Virus record (IMG/VR): IMGVR_UViG_3300032046_000135
Coordinates: 1 to 31,630 of that record
DNA: 31,630 nucleotides
From: a virus
Reading direction: 5' to 3' (one strand)
The first letter of the stretch is position 1. Each line of letters starts with the position of its first letter. The notes below the pieces were generated by a model. The model had not been told where the DNA came from and did not search any database. It saw nothing but the letters and a program-made list of their open reading frames with translations. The translations under genes and the position numbers were made by a program. This document shows, piece by piece, positions 1 through 7,856 of the stretch.

Positions 1-1
1 T

Positions 2-517
2 CTACGTGAATCCAACATTGGCAAGTCAATCAAGAATAAACATTATGCTGATGTGATGACAAAGGATACACAGTTTTTTGATTTTAAGAAGATGACTGAG
101 ATACTCGGTCCAGAAATGATGGAGATGAATGTTTCCATGCTGCGTAAGTATGGCGACTTAGCGATTAATGACAGAGTGCGCATCAGCAAGTGCGTTGCTG
201 ATAAGATCGTTAGTACTATAGAAAAGTATGGCCCGCAGAAGTTAGATGATGCCAGCAAGTCTGATATATCTGGTATGCAGGGCACAGTTACGGGATTTAA
301 CGCTCGCAAGAACGAAGTCACAGTCACTTGGGATAAGGGTGTGATGGGTGTAGTCGGTAAATATAACACCGCTGGATTTGATTTCTTTGATCTTGCTGGC
401 AAGTGGAGTGACTGGGATTTAGATCGCATTATACAGATGGGTGATGTTGGTCTGCCGGGCACTGTGAATCGCGAAGGTGGGAATATAGCAGCAGGGACGA
501 TGGTTAGTTCGAGATAG
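2..517 (+). CDS. Unknown phage protein, 5' end cut off by window
   Basis: The reading frame is open to the left edge, so the true start lies outside; the first internal start codon is a GTG at 53. The visible part has about 172 residues. I do not recognise the family. The middle (about 85-130 from the left edge) reads as a small beta-rich module, with DRVRI, then GMQGTVTGF, VTVTWDKG and GFDFFDLAG. This spacing recalls SH3-like MIB/HERC2 domains, but the match is by eye and weak. The stop is followed after 8 nt by the next gene, so the two are probably co-transcribed. Its position upstream of the head genes is where packaging genes often sit, but no terminase motif is visible in this part. Confidence 0.7.
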   Translation, partial: LRESNIGKSIKNKHYADVMTKDTQFFDFKKMTEILGPEMMEMNVSMLRKYGDLAINDRVRISKCVADKIVSTIEKYGPQKLDDASKSDISGMQGTVTGFNARKNEVTVTWDKGVMGVVGKYNTAGFDFFDLAGKWSDWDLDRIIQMGDVGLPGTVNREGGNIAAGTMVSSR

Positions 518-525
518 GTGATGAT

Positions 526-2643
526 ATGAAGAATAGGATATTCCCTAAAAAAGATAATGATTGGAGTGAACGCCAAGTAACCAGAGAAGATAAGAAGAAT
601 AAAATTGTTTTGACAACTCAACACTATAATTATGGGGGAAGTGGTTCTGGTGTTAAAGAAATAGAATTTATTTTAAGTGATTGGGAAAAAATACATAGTT
701 CATTACATAGTGGAGTATTTAATTTACTACATGGTATAGGGAAGGTTTTTGATAAGGTTGAATCTAGTAATTTAAAGATTACAAACAACTTGTATAATGA
801 TTTAAATAGAAAATATGATGCAGCTAAAAGCAATAGCGAATCATTATCAAGGGAAATAAATGTTCTTAAAAATAAGGCAATAAAGATTTTGCCTAAAGAC
901 AAAAAAGATGTGGTTGGGGTAATGGTTAAACTACAGACTGCACTTGATGATATGGGTTTGGAGTTGTGGGATATGGAACAAGAGTTTGATGAAAAGAATA
1001 AAGAAAATGGGATACTAGCGGAACTCCGTAATAAAATAAACAAAAATATGCAAAAGATTGCAAAAGGGTCTGTTCCTTTTGAACCAAACCTAAATCGTAA
1101 TGAGTTCAATAAAAAACTATCTATAGCTACAGATCTGTGGAATAGGAAGTTATGGGAAACTAATTATAAAAGTGCTAGAAAGATATGGTATGAATTAAGG
1201 GGTTGGCTAATTGACACCGCTCCGTCTTCTTCTCTTAGCCAAAAGACTATAGATAAGTGGGAAGAAATATGTACTCCATTAGATAATATGTTGGAAAAGA
1301 TTAGATTAGCTATGGGGGGTGAATCCAATTCTACTGAACTCCCGTGGGGTGAAGGAGATTGGAAGGGTCTTAAAAATAGTTTAAAAGACAAAAAATTTAT
1401 ATCTGATTTAAAGCGTTTAAAAGAGAATTTTAGTGATAGTGATGATGAGGAAGAAGATAAGTATGGTTTGCACCCTAAATGGAAGAAGATTGCTGTGTCA
1501 AATATAAAGAAGATCGCCTTTGCAGAATCCAATAGAGATATCAACGCTATACGCGCTATTGCCAAGAGCATTATCGGTGTTCTTCAGCAGATAGCGCACA
1601 AATTAGCTGAATTAATTAGAAGTGGAAGGCGTGATAAAAAGTTTGAAGCCTATGCTAGGGAAAAGGCTGTTGAGGCTGCAAAGTGGTACAATCAACATAA
1701 AAGATATGAAACTAAAGTTAGAGAAGTGTTGCGGGTTATGTCATACGTACAGGCGATCATGTCTTATTTAAAATCATTAGAACAAGATGTTGATAATGAA
1801 GGGGTAGATAAGCGAGATCGTACTATAGTTCTTTCTCCAGCGCATTACAACATCACGCCCGGCAAGTTCAGACCCTCTGTGTTCAGGCGCTTTGGGGTTG
1901 GCTTAGGTGTCGGTGCAATGTTGGGTGGCTATGCCGGATATAAGTTAGGGCAGAGGAAAGGTAAGAAGAAGTTTAAGAAATCATTAGATACCATCGTCCT
2001 CACCGATATCATGAACAAGTCTGGTTTCTTCTGCCCGTATTGTAGTGCGACATTAGTGTTAAAGAACCCTATGGATGACGCTGTTCGTTGCAAGTGTGGC
2101 AAGAACTTCACCGTTATCATGAAACATGTGTTCCATCCTAAAGACAAACACATGGGCATGAGTTTTGACCCATTTGATGAGTTTGAAAAAATAGGACTGT
2201 TGCCTACTGGATTACCAATTGAAAATATAAAGTTGATTGGGAGAGTTCGTAGTAAGTTGAAACGTTTGTGGGATTGGCGGCATAAGAAGACAGAAGCTAA
2301 AGCAGAAGAACCAGTTGCTAAAGCAGATCGTACGGTAGAACAAGTGAAGAGAGCAATACGTCGTGCTGAAGAAAGAACAATGAGGGCGGGAAAAAGAACG
2401 CTTCCAGCATTTGGCAGACCCCCTCATCCAACAGCAGAGTCAGATTATCAAAAAGAATTAGATATTCTTAATCGTTTAAAAGCTGAATTAGAGAGAATTG
2501 GTGGAATGCAAAAAGGTTTCCCAATTGCACCATTAGCTTCAATTGCTGATGATGTAGCTTTATATGGATATTACGGATATAAAAACCGCAAAAATAAGCG
2601 CAAACAGATGCGTCAGACACAATCTCAAATTAACCGGCGCTAG
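526..2643 (+). CDS. Large helical protein with zinc ribbon and glycine zipper, unknown function
   Basis: A 705-residue protein of unrecognised family, starting at an ATG preceded by AGGTGAT. Residues 1-430 are highly charged and predicted helical or coiled. A glycine-rich hydrophobic stretch at about 454-475 (GLGVGAMLGGYAGYKLGQ) is followed by a lysine-rich segment. A zinc-ribbon-like unit follows, with CPYC at 503-506 and CKC at 522-524. The C-terminus has a second short hydrophobic patch and a basic tail (YYGYKNRKNKRK). The glycine zipper followed by YxxGxxxG also occurs in the 6388 gene and in the portal C-terminus. A virion or DNA-ejection role is possible but is inference only. A terminator-like hairpin follows the gene, so it probably ends a transcription unit. 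Confidence 0.8.
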   Translation: MKNRIFPKKDNDWSERQVTREDKKNKIVLTTQHYNYGGSGSGVKEIEFILSDWEKIHSSLHSGVFNLLHGIGKVFDKVESSNLKITNNLYNDLNRKYDAAKSNSESLSREINVLKNKAIKILPKDKKDVVGVMVKLQTALDDMGLELWDMEQEFDEKNKENGILAELRNKINKNMQKIAKGSVPFEPNLNRNEFNKKLSIATDLWNRKLWETNYKSARKIWYELRGWLIDTAPSSSLSQKTIDKWEEICTPLDNMLEKIRLAMGGESNSTELPWGEGDWKGLKNSLKDKKFISDLKRLKENFSDSDDEEEDKYGLHPKWKKIAVSNIKKIAFAESNRDINAIRAIAKSIIGVLQQIAHKLAELIRSGRRDKKFEAYAREKAVEAAKWYNQHKRYETKVREVLRVMSYVQAIMSYLKSLEQDVDNEGVDKRDRTIVLSPAHYNITPGKFRPSVFRRFGVGLGVGAMLGGYAGYKLGQRKGKKKFKKSLDTIVLTDIMNKSGFFCPYCSATLVLKNPMDDAVRCKCGKNFTVIMKHVFHPKDKHMGMSFDPFDEFEKIGLLPTGLPIENIKLIGRVRSKLKRLWDWRHKKTEAKAEEPVAKADRTVEQVKRAIRRAEERTMRAGKRTLPAFGRPPHPTAESDYQKELDILNRLKAELERIGGMQKGFPIAPLASIADDVALYGYYGYKNRKNKRKQMRQTQSQINRR

Positions 2644-2665
2644 TTTACCCATACCTGTTTAACGT

Positions 2666-2681
2666 GATCTAGTGGTAGATC
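2666..2681 (+). repeat. Small inverted repeat (hairpin)
   Basis: GATCTA and TAGATC flank a GTGG loop just upstream of the larger hairpin. The arrangement looks like a tRNA D-arm, but no anticodon or T arm can be folded around it. It may be part of a compound terminator or an operator. Confidence 0.4.
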
Positions 2682-2682
2682 T

Positions 2683-2715
2683 GGCCGCTCTGGTGCTATT
2701 CGCATTGGAGCGGCC
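2683..2715 (+). terminator. Terminator-like hairpin after the 705-residue gene
   Basis: GGCCGCTCTGGTGC pairs with GCATTGGAGCGGCC around a TATTC loop. The stem is 14 bp with three G-T wobbles. The following TAATTGTTTG is only moderately T-rich, so termination may be partial. The stem lies in the only sizeable gap between 526-2643 and 2739-2993, and the next SD (AGGAGG) follows immediately. Confidence 0.55.
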
Positions 2716-2738
2716 TAATTGTTTGTGTAGGAGGAATT

Positions 2739-2993
2739 ATGCTAGACGAAAACTTTATAGTATCAATATATGCTTTTGTGTTGAAAGTAAAATGTAAATT
2801 AGGAATACATGGTTGGATGAAAATGGATGAATTTGGGGATAACACTGTCGCTGCCAGTACAGTATGGGATGATGCAACATGCATAGAGTTTTATGAGTGT
2901 GAGGATTGCCGAAAGAGAAAAATGGTCTGGGAAGATTATTGGGGGTTCAAACACACAGCTAATTTAGATGACCCATCTTCCCAGGGGGAATAG
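2739..2993 (+). CDS. Small zinc-binding-like phage protein
   Basis: An 84-residue protein with a strong SD (AGGAGG) seven bases before the ATG. It carries CKLGIHGW near residues 24-31 and CEDCRKRKM near 52-60. A Cys, a His and a CxxC pair suggest one zinc site, the pattern seen in small phage proteins of the DUF1660 type. The family assignment is by motif only. It begins the run of small genes after the hairpin at 2683-2715. No function can be assigned from sequence. Confidence 0.75.
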   Translation: MLDENFIVSIYAFVLKVKCKLGIHGWMKMDEFGDNTVAASTVWDDATCIEFYECEDCRKRKMVWEDYWGFKHTANLDDPSSQGE

Positions 2994-3033
2994 CCATTAT
3001 ATAGTGTAAAATGTTTCATAAAGGAGATGTATA

Positions 3034-3360
3034 ATGGAACAGTTAGAATCAGAAGTGAAGACACCTAGTATTAATGAAATTGTATCTATCCCCACTGCTA
3101 ATAATGTAGATAGGCTCGCAGAGGCTTTCTTTAAAACCACAGGTCATGGTAAGTTAGTAGAGTGGAAGAAGTTTAATGAAAACTTTCCAGTGCAATCTAG
3201 ATTTTTTGAGGCAGGAACATTTGCTATTTTGCAGGAATTGTGCAAGATGGCTGGTGTAGCAATGGATATGTCTTTATTGAAAGCAGAACTTATTAGAAAG
3301 ATATTGAATGATGAGCCCATTTATCATGAGGGGCACGGTAAGATTACAAATATTGGATAG
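3034..3360 (+). CDS. Unknown small acidic protein
   Basis: A 108-residue protein with a clear SD (AAAGGAG) upstream of the ATG. I do not recognise it. It reads as mostly helical, with a hydrophobic core around FAILQELCKMAGVAMD and no zinc or nucleotide-binding motif. It stands among short, closely spaced genes that are probably translated from one message. TATAGT at 3000-3005 could be a weak -10 element, but no -35 box is evident. Confidence 0.7.
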   Translation: MEQLESEVKTPSINEIVSIPTANNVDRLAEAFFKTTGHGKLVEWKKFNENFPVQSRFFEAGTFAILQELCKMAGVAMDMSLLKAELIRKILNDEPIYHEGHGKITNIG

Positions 3361-3368
3361 GAGATAAG

Positions 3369-3548
3369 ATGAAAAAGATGCGTGTGGTAATTGAAGAAGA
3401 TGATGCATTACTTACTCATATTGAAATTCGCTCTTGCTTATTGTATGCTGCAGATCAAGTTATAAATAATGCCAGCACTCTTGATGATACTAAAAAGAAA
3501 CTATTGACTATAAAGCGTGTAATGAAGAGTGAAGAGATTGAAAAATAA
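3369..3548 (+). CDS. Unknown 59-residue protein
   Basis: A short complete reading frame starting MKKMRVVIEEDDALL and ending at TAA 3546-3548. The upstream stop-SD junction (TAGGAG) places a ribosome site 5-8 bases before the ATG. The protein is charged and probably helical, without recognisable motifs. The next gene follows with its own SD overlapping this stop (TAAGGAG). Support comes from the tight stop-SD-start spacing on both sides and from AT-rich phage-like codon use. Confidence 0.65.
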   Translation: MKKMRVVIEEDDALLTHIEIRSCLLYAADQVINNASTLDDTKKKLLTIKRVMKSEEIEK

Positions 3549-3558
3549 GGAGAATAAC

Positions 3559-3720
3559 ATGCCTGACTTAAAAGATAAGTCTGATGCTGAGTTAAAGGAA
3601 GTTATACAGGTGGCATTATTTAGGGGTGGGATGGTTGATAAATTGTTGGCATTTGCTATAAAGGAAATATTACGACTTCGTGAGGAGTTAAAGAAATTGG
3701 AGATGCAAAATGGAAAATGA
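3559..3720 (+). CDS. Unknown 53-residue helical protein
   Basis: The ATG at 3559 is chosen because AAGGAG lies seven bases upstream. An in-frame ATG at 3529 would run into the previous gene and lacks an SD. The product (MPDLKDKSDAELKEVIQ...) is short, charged and predicted to be two helices, the second a likely short coiled coil (ILRLREELKKLEMQ). No family is recognised. It overlaps the next gene by 11 nt, which suggests translational coupling. Confidence 0.65.
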   Translation: MPDLKDKSDAELKEVIQVALFRGGMVDKLLAFAIKEILRLREELKKLEMQNGK

Positions 3721-4069
3721 ATGTGCAGAGACTCCACTAATTGAGTTGTTACGGGATGTCCCTAAAGATGCGCGTCTAGAAATAGAGGTAAATCCAACAC
3801 ATCATAAGATGATACCAGTTGGGGTACTTTGTCATAATGCTGCTGAAAAGCTCGCCGAGACGCAGAAGAATCTCGATGGGTGGATGTTACGCGCCGAATC
3901 CGTCGAGCGGCTGACGCGGGAGCTTGCGTCCTATACCAGCAACGAGGCCATCGAGCAACTGGTCCGGCAGTTGGAGGAGGCGCAGACGCAGCTTGCCGCC
4001 GCGCTCCATGACGCCAAGCTTCAAGGCGATTTAGCCGCGCTCCTCAAGGAGGCCCGCGATGCCAAGTAA
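3710..4069 (+). CDS. Unknown protein, composition chimera (AT-rich start, GC-rich end)
   Basis: A 119-residue protein of unknown function. Residues 1 to about 44 are written in AT-rich phage codons, while from about base 3841 the DNA becomes strongly GC-rich (for example GAGCGGCTGACGCGGGAGC). The N-terminal part contains LIELLRDVPKDARLEIEV. The C-terminal part is a long alanine- and glutamate-rich helix, probably coiled coil. The frame is intact across the change, so either recombination joined two homologous genes in frame or a module was fused. It overlaps the previous gene by 11 nt and the next gene by 11 nt. Confidence 0.7.
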   Translation: MENECAETPLIELLRDVPKDARLEIEVNPTHHKMIPVGVLCHNAAEKLAETQKNLDGWMLRAESVERLTRELASYTSNEAIEQLVRQLEEAQTQLAAALHDAKLQGDLAALLKEARDAK

Positions 4070-4400
4070 GCTTCCTCCGTGTGCCCTGTGTGGAGAGCCG
4101 CTTGAGTCGTTGTTCTCGCAACTCGACGAGGCTCTAGCACAGTGCAACAACGACACCTGTGACCTGTGCCACGAACCGTTGCCTGATGAGTTCTGGAGGG
4201 CGATATGGAGGCGAATGAGGCCGGACTTTGGCAGAGAGAAGCGATACGGTGACGCTCTTCGCAAGTGCCGATTCATCGGTCAGACCAAGAGCAAGGCGTG
4301 GACCATGGAGAAGAAACTAGAGCGCGTTGGGGCGATTGCAGCCGAGGCGCTGCGGTCCCGACGCCGAGGGAGAAGGAGGAGGCGTCATGATTTTCCTTGA
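4059..4400 (+). CDS. Small zinc-finger-like protein with Arg-rich tail, GC-rich island
   Basis: A 113-residue protein starting at an ATG inside the end of the previous gene. Two CxxC pairs, CALC (8-11) and CDLC (about 34-37), each followed by a similar EPL segment, suggest a four-cysteine zinc site (CALCGEPLE and CDLCHEPLP). The C-terminus is very basic (RSRRRGRRRRRH), consistent with nucleic-acid binding. No family is recognised. It lies wholly inside the GC-rich island of about 3841-4612. The poly-Arg end is partly an effect of the purine-rich SD of the next gene, which overlaps it. Confidence 0.65.
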   Translation: MPSKLPPCALCGEPLESLFSQLDEALAQCNNDTCDLCHEPLPDEFWRAIWRRMRPDFGREKRYGDALRKCRFIGQTKSKAWTMEKKLERVGAIAAEALRSRRRGRRRRRHDFP

Positions 4401-4632
4401 TGAACAAATTCGGGCGGCAGTGGATGCTGTCGGAGACCCGCTACTGAAACACATTGTCAGTCGCGTCACGGGGTACACGCGGGAGGAAATCGAGCAGCGG
4501 GTGTCAGAACTGGTGCAGTTGGGTGTGTTGCGGCAGAAAGAAGACCCATACGACCATGACTGGTGTTATCCGGAAGGCAGAACTCAGTGGCCCAAATCCA
4601 CTCGGGAGGAAAGTCGTGAATCTGTTATATAG
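4387..4632 (+). CDS. Small winged-helix-like protein, GC-rich island
   Basis: The start is taken at ATG 4387, which follows a strong purine-rich SD (GAAGGAGGAGGCGTC). The product has 81 residues. Residues about 20-50 (VSRVTGYTREEIEQRVSEL then VQLGVLRQ) have the helix-turn-helix-wing rhythm of a small DNA-binding or replication-adaptor domain; this is inference. It overlaps the previous gene by 14 nt and runs 17 nt into the sulfotransferase gene. The GC-rich composition ends near its 3' end. Confidence 0.65.
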   Translation: MIFLDEQIRAAVDAVGDPLLKHIVSRVTGYTREEIEQRVSELVQLGVLRQKEDPYDHDWCYPEGRTQWPKSTREESRESVI

Positions 4633-5275
4633 TGGTCTGCAACGAAGTGGTACAAATTTTCTTGACGCCCTCATTAAGAATAATTATCATGTTACATCTT
4701 TAAACAAGGAAGAAGATAAAAGTTCCCCATTACATAAACACTTTAGACTATATGATGAAAAAGACATTGTACCAGAACTGTCATATAAAAATAGAACTCA
4801 ATTACCAGACTTTAAAAGTTATGAACAACTGTTTGATATTGTCCCAGATTATTACTTAGTAATATTTAAAGATCCACATAGTTGGCTATTGAGTTACAAA
4901 AATTGGGCTAAGTTATGCAAGTGGCCCGAAGTTAAACATCACTATATTGAAGAATATAATTTGTTTTATAAGAAGTGGTTAGAGTTTTCTGTACAAACCA
5001 ACAAGATCATTTTTGTTAGATATATTGATTTACTTAGGAACCCTGGAGATGAGTTGTGGCGTTTATATAATAGAATGGGATTAGAAAAGTTATGTCCATA
5101 TTTAGTTCACACTATTAATAAAGTTGACCAGTCTGATACATTCACAGATGATAGGCGCACTTATTATCTGGATAAAAAGTATCTTGAAGAATATACAGAA
5201 GAAGAGTTAAGGGTGGTTAATGATATCATTGATGTAAATGTGATTCATTCACTAGGTTACTACAAAAGGGCATAA
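4616..5275 (+). CDS. Sulfotransferase-like protein (PAPS-dependent family)
   Basis: The start is the GTG at 4616, seven bases after GGGAGGA. An earlier in-frame ATG at 4454 would only translate the upstream gene out of frame. The product has 219 residues, somewhat short for the family. GLQRSGTNFLDALI at 7-20 matches the 5'-phosphosulfate-binding loop of sulfotransferases. FKDPHSWLLSYKNW at about 84-97 resembles the 3'-phosphate-binding motif (RdP...lsS, here with Lys for Arg). These enzymes move sulfate from PAPS to a sugar or other hydroxyl. The target is unknown. DNA is AT-rich again from this gene on. The neighbours are a methyltransferase-like gene and a nucleotide kinase. Confidence 0.75.
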   Translation: MNLLYSGLQRSGTNFLDALIKNNYHVTSLNKEEDKSSPLHKHFRLYDEKDIVPELSYKNRTQLPDFKSYEQLFDIVPDYYLVIFKDPHSWLLSYKNWAKLCKWPEVKHHYIEEYNLFYKKWLEFSVQTNKIIFVRYIDLLRNPGDELWRLYNRMGLEKLCPYLVHTINKVDQSDTFTDDRRTYYLDKKYLEEYTEEELRVVNDIIDVNVIHSLGYYKRA

Positions 5276-5279
5276 TTAT

Positions 5280-5807
5280 ATGAAAGTTATACTAGGGTCT
5301 GCTGGTGATAAGATAGATGAATGGTTATCAACCGACAAAGACACACTTGATATAACTAAGTTAAGTGATTGGCAAAAGCATTTTGAATTAGATTCAATAG
5401 ATATGATGTTAGCCGAACACGTATGGGAACATCTATCTATAGAAGATGGTATTCTTGCTGCTGAGAATTGCTATAAGTATTTAAGGAGACGCGGCCATAT
5501 TAGGATAGCTGTCCCTGATGGATATTCCCCACATCAAGATTATATAGAGCATGTAAAGGTTGGTAAATGTGGGCACATGGTTCTGTATAATCATGATGCT
5601 CTGGGAGCTTTGTTAACTGGAGTTGGTTTTGTTATATTAAAAATGGAATATTGGAAAGAAGATGGCGCATTCTTTACTAGACCATGGAAAGAAGAAGATG
5701 GTCATATAAAACGTTCAGTGCGTAATGATTGGAGAAATGTTGATGGCAAGGTTAGATACACTTCTTTGATTATAGACGCTGGGAAAGGGGAGGTTAATAC
5801 AGGATGA
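5280..5807 (+). CDS. Methyltransferase-like protein (COG4627-type), divergent
   Basis: A 175-residue protein beginning four bases after the sulfotransferase stop. It parallels the methyltransferase at 23030-23626: LGSAGDKIDEW stands where that one has LGCGTVYLGGY. AEHVWEHLS then aligns with AYQVLEHFK, and YLRRRGHIRIAVPDG with LKKGGILRVDVPD. This is the layout of small SAM-dependent methyltransferases of the COG4627 kind. The glycine-rich SAM loop here is degraded (GSAGD for GCG), so binding of SAM is uncertain. It overlaps the next gene by 4 nt. A role in modifying sugars or small molecules is inference. Confidence 0.65.
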   Translation: MKVILGSAGDKIDEWLSTDKDTLDITKLSDWQKHFELDSIDMMLAEHVWEHLSIEDGILAAENCYKYLRRRGHIRIAVPDGYSPHQDYIEHVKVGKCGHMVLYNHDALGALLTGVGFVILKMEYWKEDGAFFTRPWKEEDGHIKRSVRNDWRNVDGKVRYTSLIIDAGKGEVNTG

Positions 5808-6346
5808 TAGTTATAGGTATGACCGGCCTTGCTCGTAGTGGAAAAGATACAGTTGCAGATATTCTTGTTGGTCAATATGGGTTTTACAAGATAGGAATGT
5901 CCGACCCTATTTATAAGATAGCGCGAGATTATTATGGGTGGGATGGATTGAGGGATGATAGAGGTCGTAAGCTTCTTCAAGATATAGGCACGATAGGCAG
6001 AGAATATAACAAAGATGTGTGGGTCAACTATGCTAAGGCTACTATCGCCGATGTAATTAATAAAAATTACATGATTATATCCCGCATAAATATTAGGATA
6101 GTTGTGTGTGGGGTTCGTTATCAGAATGAAGTGGACTTGGTTAGAAATTATGACTCTAATCAATTATGGCGTGTAGAGGGTCGTGGGGGTTTAAGTTGGG
6201 ATGTAGCTAAACATAGTTCAGAACAACATGTAAATGAATTCAAGGTAGATCAAGTTATAAACAATTCTGGTTCACACGATGTGTTGTGGAAGAATGTTAT
6301 AGATACTTTTAGGCAATTGCAAGTAACCCACAAATTTCTCATATGA
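5804..6346 (+). CDS. Deoxynucleoside monophosphate kinase
   Basis: A 180-residue P-loop kinase. GLARSGKDTVAD at 8-19 is the Walker A variant typical of phage dNMP kinases (T4 gene 1 type has the same SGKDT form). Further segments fit the family: GREYNKDVWVNYA in the middle, VVCGVRYQNE as the beta-strand with the conserved Arg, and a late GGLSWDVAKHSSE. The reaction is phosphorylation of dNMPs to dNDPs for phage DNA synthesis in the host cytoplasm. The ATG overlaps the preceding stop by 4 nt, and GGAGG lies upstream. It closes this operon; the next gene follows after a 41-nt gap with a -10-like box. Confidence 0.85.
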   Translation: MIVIGMTGLARSGKDTVADILVGQYGFYKIGMSDPIYKIARDYYGWDGLRDDRGRKLLQDIGTIGREYNKDVWVNYAKATIADVINKNYMIISRINIRIVVCGVRYQNEVDLVRNYDSNQLWRVEGRGGLSWDVAKHSSEQHVNEFKVDQVINNSGSHDVLWKNVIDTFRQLQVTHKFLI

Positions 6347-6358
6347 AAATGGAGTGTA

Positions 6359-6364
6359 TATAAT
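6359..6364 (+). promoter_or_regulatory. Possible -10 box (TATAAT) upstream of 6388 gene
   Basis: TATAATACA lies 24 bases before the ATG at 6388, in the only gap of this stretch. The same nine bases occur at 18982-18990 upstream of the glycan cassette. No good -35 box is seen at the usual distance, so this is a candidate only. Confidence 0.4.
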
Positions 6365-6387
6365 ACATTGCAAAACAAGGAGAAATT

Positions 6388-7578
6388 ATGACAGTCCAAA
6401 GAATGCTCAACCCCATAGCTAACAGAATTGTTGGGAGTGCAATTCATGTTGTTGGGAATAAGAGTGGGGTTGTCACCCCAAAATTTAAAATAGCTAGGGG
6501 GATAGTTAGGCGTGGCCCGAAGGCTATGGTTACTACTAAAGGATTGTTATTTGTATCTGATCCCTTGATAAAGGGATATTTTGTTTTTAATGACGGTGAA
6601 CCATTAGGATATGTTCGCAGCAATAATGATATTCGTAAAATGAAGATTCCTCGTAAGTTAAGAAGTAAGGTTTTAGCTATAGCTCGTGCATTCGGCAGTA
6701 AGAGTAAATCTCGCCCGACAATGGGTGGAAAACATGCGGTGAATAGAATTACTCATCCCGCAAGACAATTTGCTCAACGTGCTGCATTGGCTGTTGCTGG
6801 TGGTGGATCAGCGACAGCTGGTGGTATGTATGCGGGACATAAAATGGGTCATAAAAAAGGTTATAATAAGGGGTACGAGTCTGCGTTGCAAGATGTATTG
6901 CGTTATAGTAAATCTGTGCATAGTGATATGGCTAAGGTTATGAATAGTTTACAAGAAGCAGGGATTACGCTTATAGACTTAAAGAAAATGTCTATAGAAG
7001 AAGTGCAAGATAAGATTAAGAAGGGTTTATTTAGAACAGTTATAAGAACTGCGGCAGATGTTGGGGAACATAAATATTTATCAACACCGTATAAGAAATT
7101 TAAGACTGGTATTAAAGTTGGTGAAATTGGTGTTGAGACTGGTAAGAAAATACATGAACATGATAAAGAGAAACCTCGAGTTCATAAAGCTATGACAGTT
7201 GCTCCTGTTGTTGGGAATGTCCTTGCTCGCGAAGATCTACATGGCGGTAGACGCAGGAAGAAGAAACACCTTCATAAAGCTGATATAATTCTCGAGACAC
7301 AGGGTGATACATTAAGGAAAGTTCTCCCTACTGCTATGGCTCGCCCGTTTATGGGTGCTCCTGGTGCGCCCGGTTTAGGGACTGGTTTGAAGAATGCATA
7401 TCGCAAGGGGCAATTATATGTGCGTAGAAAAATGATACGTCCTGCCGTGCAAAGTGCAAAACAGAAGATAAAGGCAAATAAGGGTAAGTTGATTGCTGGT
7501 GGGACATTCCTGGGTGGTTCTGCAATACTCTCACATAATAAAAATAAAGATATGGGTATGCAGCAAGGGAGTTATTAA
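6388..7578 (+). CDS. Unknown protein with glycine-zipper segment
   Basis: A 396-residue basic protein of unknown family with an AAGGAG SD. Residues about 132-168 contain a hydrophobic glycine-rich run (AVAGGGSATAGGMYAGHKMG) followed by HKKGYNKGYESAL, closely resembling the run in the 526-2643 product. A second glycine-rich hydrophobic patch (IAGGTFLGGSAILSH) lies near the C-terminus. The remainder is rich in Lys, Arg and Gly. Such segments could insert in membranes during DNA ejection, which is speculation. Its stop overlaps the next ATG (TAATG), so translation is coupled. Confidence 0.75.
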   Translation: MTVQRMLNPIANRIVGSAIHVVGNKSGVVTPKFKIARGIVRRGPKAMVTTKGLLFVSDPLIKGYFVFNDGEPLGYVRSNNDIRKMKIPRKLRSKVLAIARAFGSKSKSRPTMGGKHAVNRITHPARQFAQRAALAVAGGGSATAGGMYAGHKMGHKKGYNKGYESALQDVLRYSKSVHSDMAKVMNSLQEAGITLIDLKKMSIEEVQDKIKKGLFRTVIRTAADVGEHKYLSTPYKKFKTGIKVGEIGVETGKKIHEHDKEKPRVHKAMTVAPVVGNVLAREDLHGGRRRKKKHLHKADIILETQGDTLRKVLPTAMARPFMGAPGAPGLGTGLKNAYRKGQLYVRRKMIRPAVQSAKQKIKANKGKLIAGGTFLGGSAILSHNKNKDMGMQQGSY

Positions 7579-7856
7579 TGTTGAAGATAGATATTTGGGG
7601 GCGTGAAAATTGCGATGTTTGTAAAAGATTTATTAAGCGTGTGGAAAAAATGGGATTTGGTTATATTAAACACAATATTGATGCTTATATTAATTGGCAC
7701 AATAATTGGAGAATTGACGGTTCTGTCGCTATACTAGCTTCTATGCATTGTCATGGTAATAGTTATCCTCCAGTTATTAGAATAGATAATAAATTTTTGA
7801 CATTTGCAGGAGCACTTAATTTATTGAAGGGTATAAAAGATGGCGAAGCTAAATAA
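7578..7856 (+). CDS. Glutaredoxin/thioredoxin-like small protein
   Basis: A 92-residue protein. It opens with a beta-strand and then ENCDVCKRFIKRVEKMG at about 10-26, the position and spacing of the CxxC redox site of glutaredoxins. YPPVIRIDNKFLTFAG at about 63-78 fits the cis-proline region and following strand (Pro before a beta-strand, then a glycine turn). It would reduce disulfides, possibly those of ribonucleotide reductase or virion proteins; the partner is unknown. The ATG overlaps the previous stop by 1 nt, and the gene overlaps the next by 17 nt. Confidence 0.65.
   Translation: MLKIDIWGRENCDVCKRFIKRVEKMGFGYIKHNIDAYINWHNNWRIDGSVAILASMHCHGNSYPPVIRIDNKFLTFAGALNLLKGIKDGEAK

Noticed and set aside
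2657-2730. tRNA gene suggested by the D-arm-like GATCTAGTGGTAGATC
   Set aside because: No matching 7-bp acceptor stem, anticodon arm or T arm can be drawn around it; the following stem is a single 14-bp hairpin.
4454-4615. Longer N-terminus for the sulfotransferase from ATG 4454
   Set aside because: It would only read the upstream gene out of frame, while GTG 4616 has a strong SD and begins exactly at the P-loop-bearing strand.
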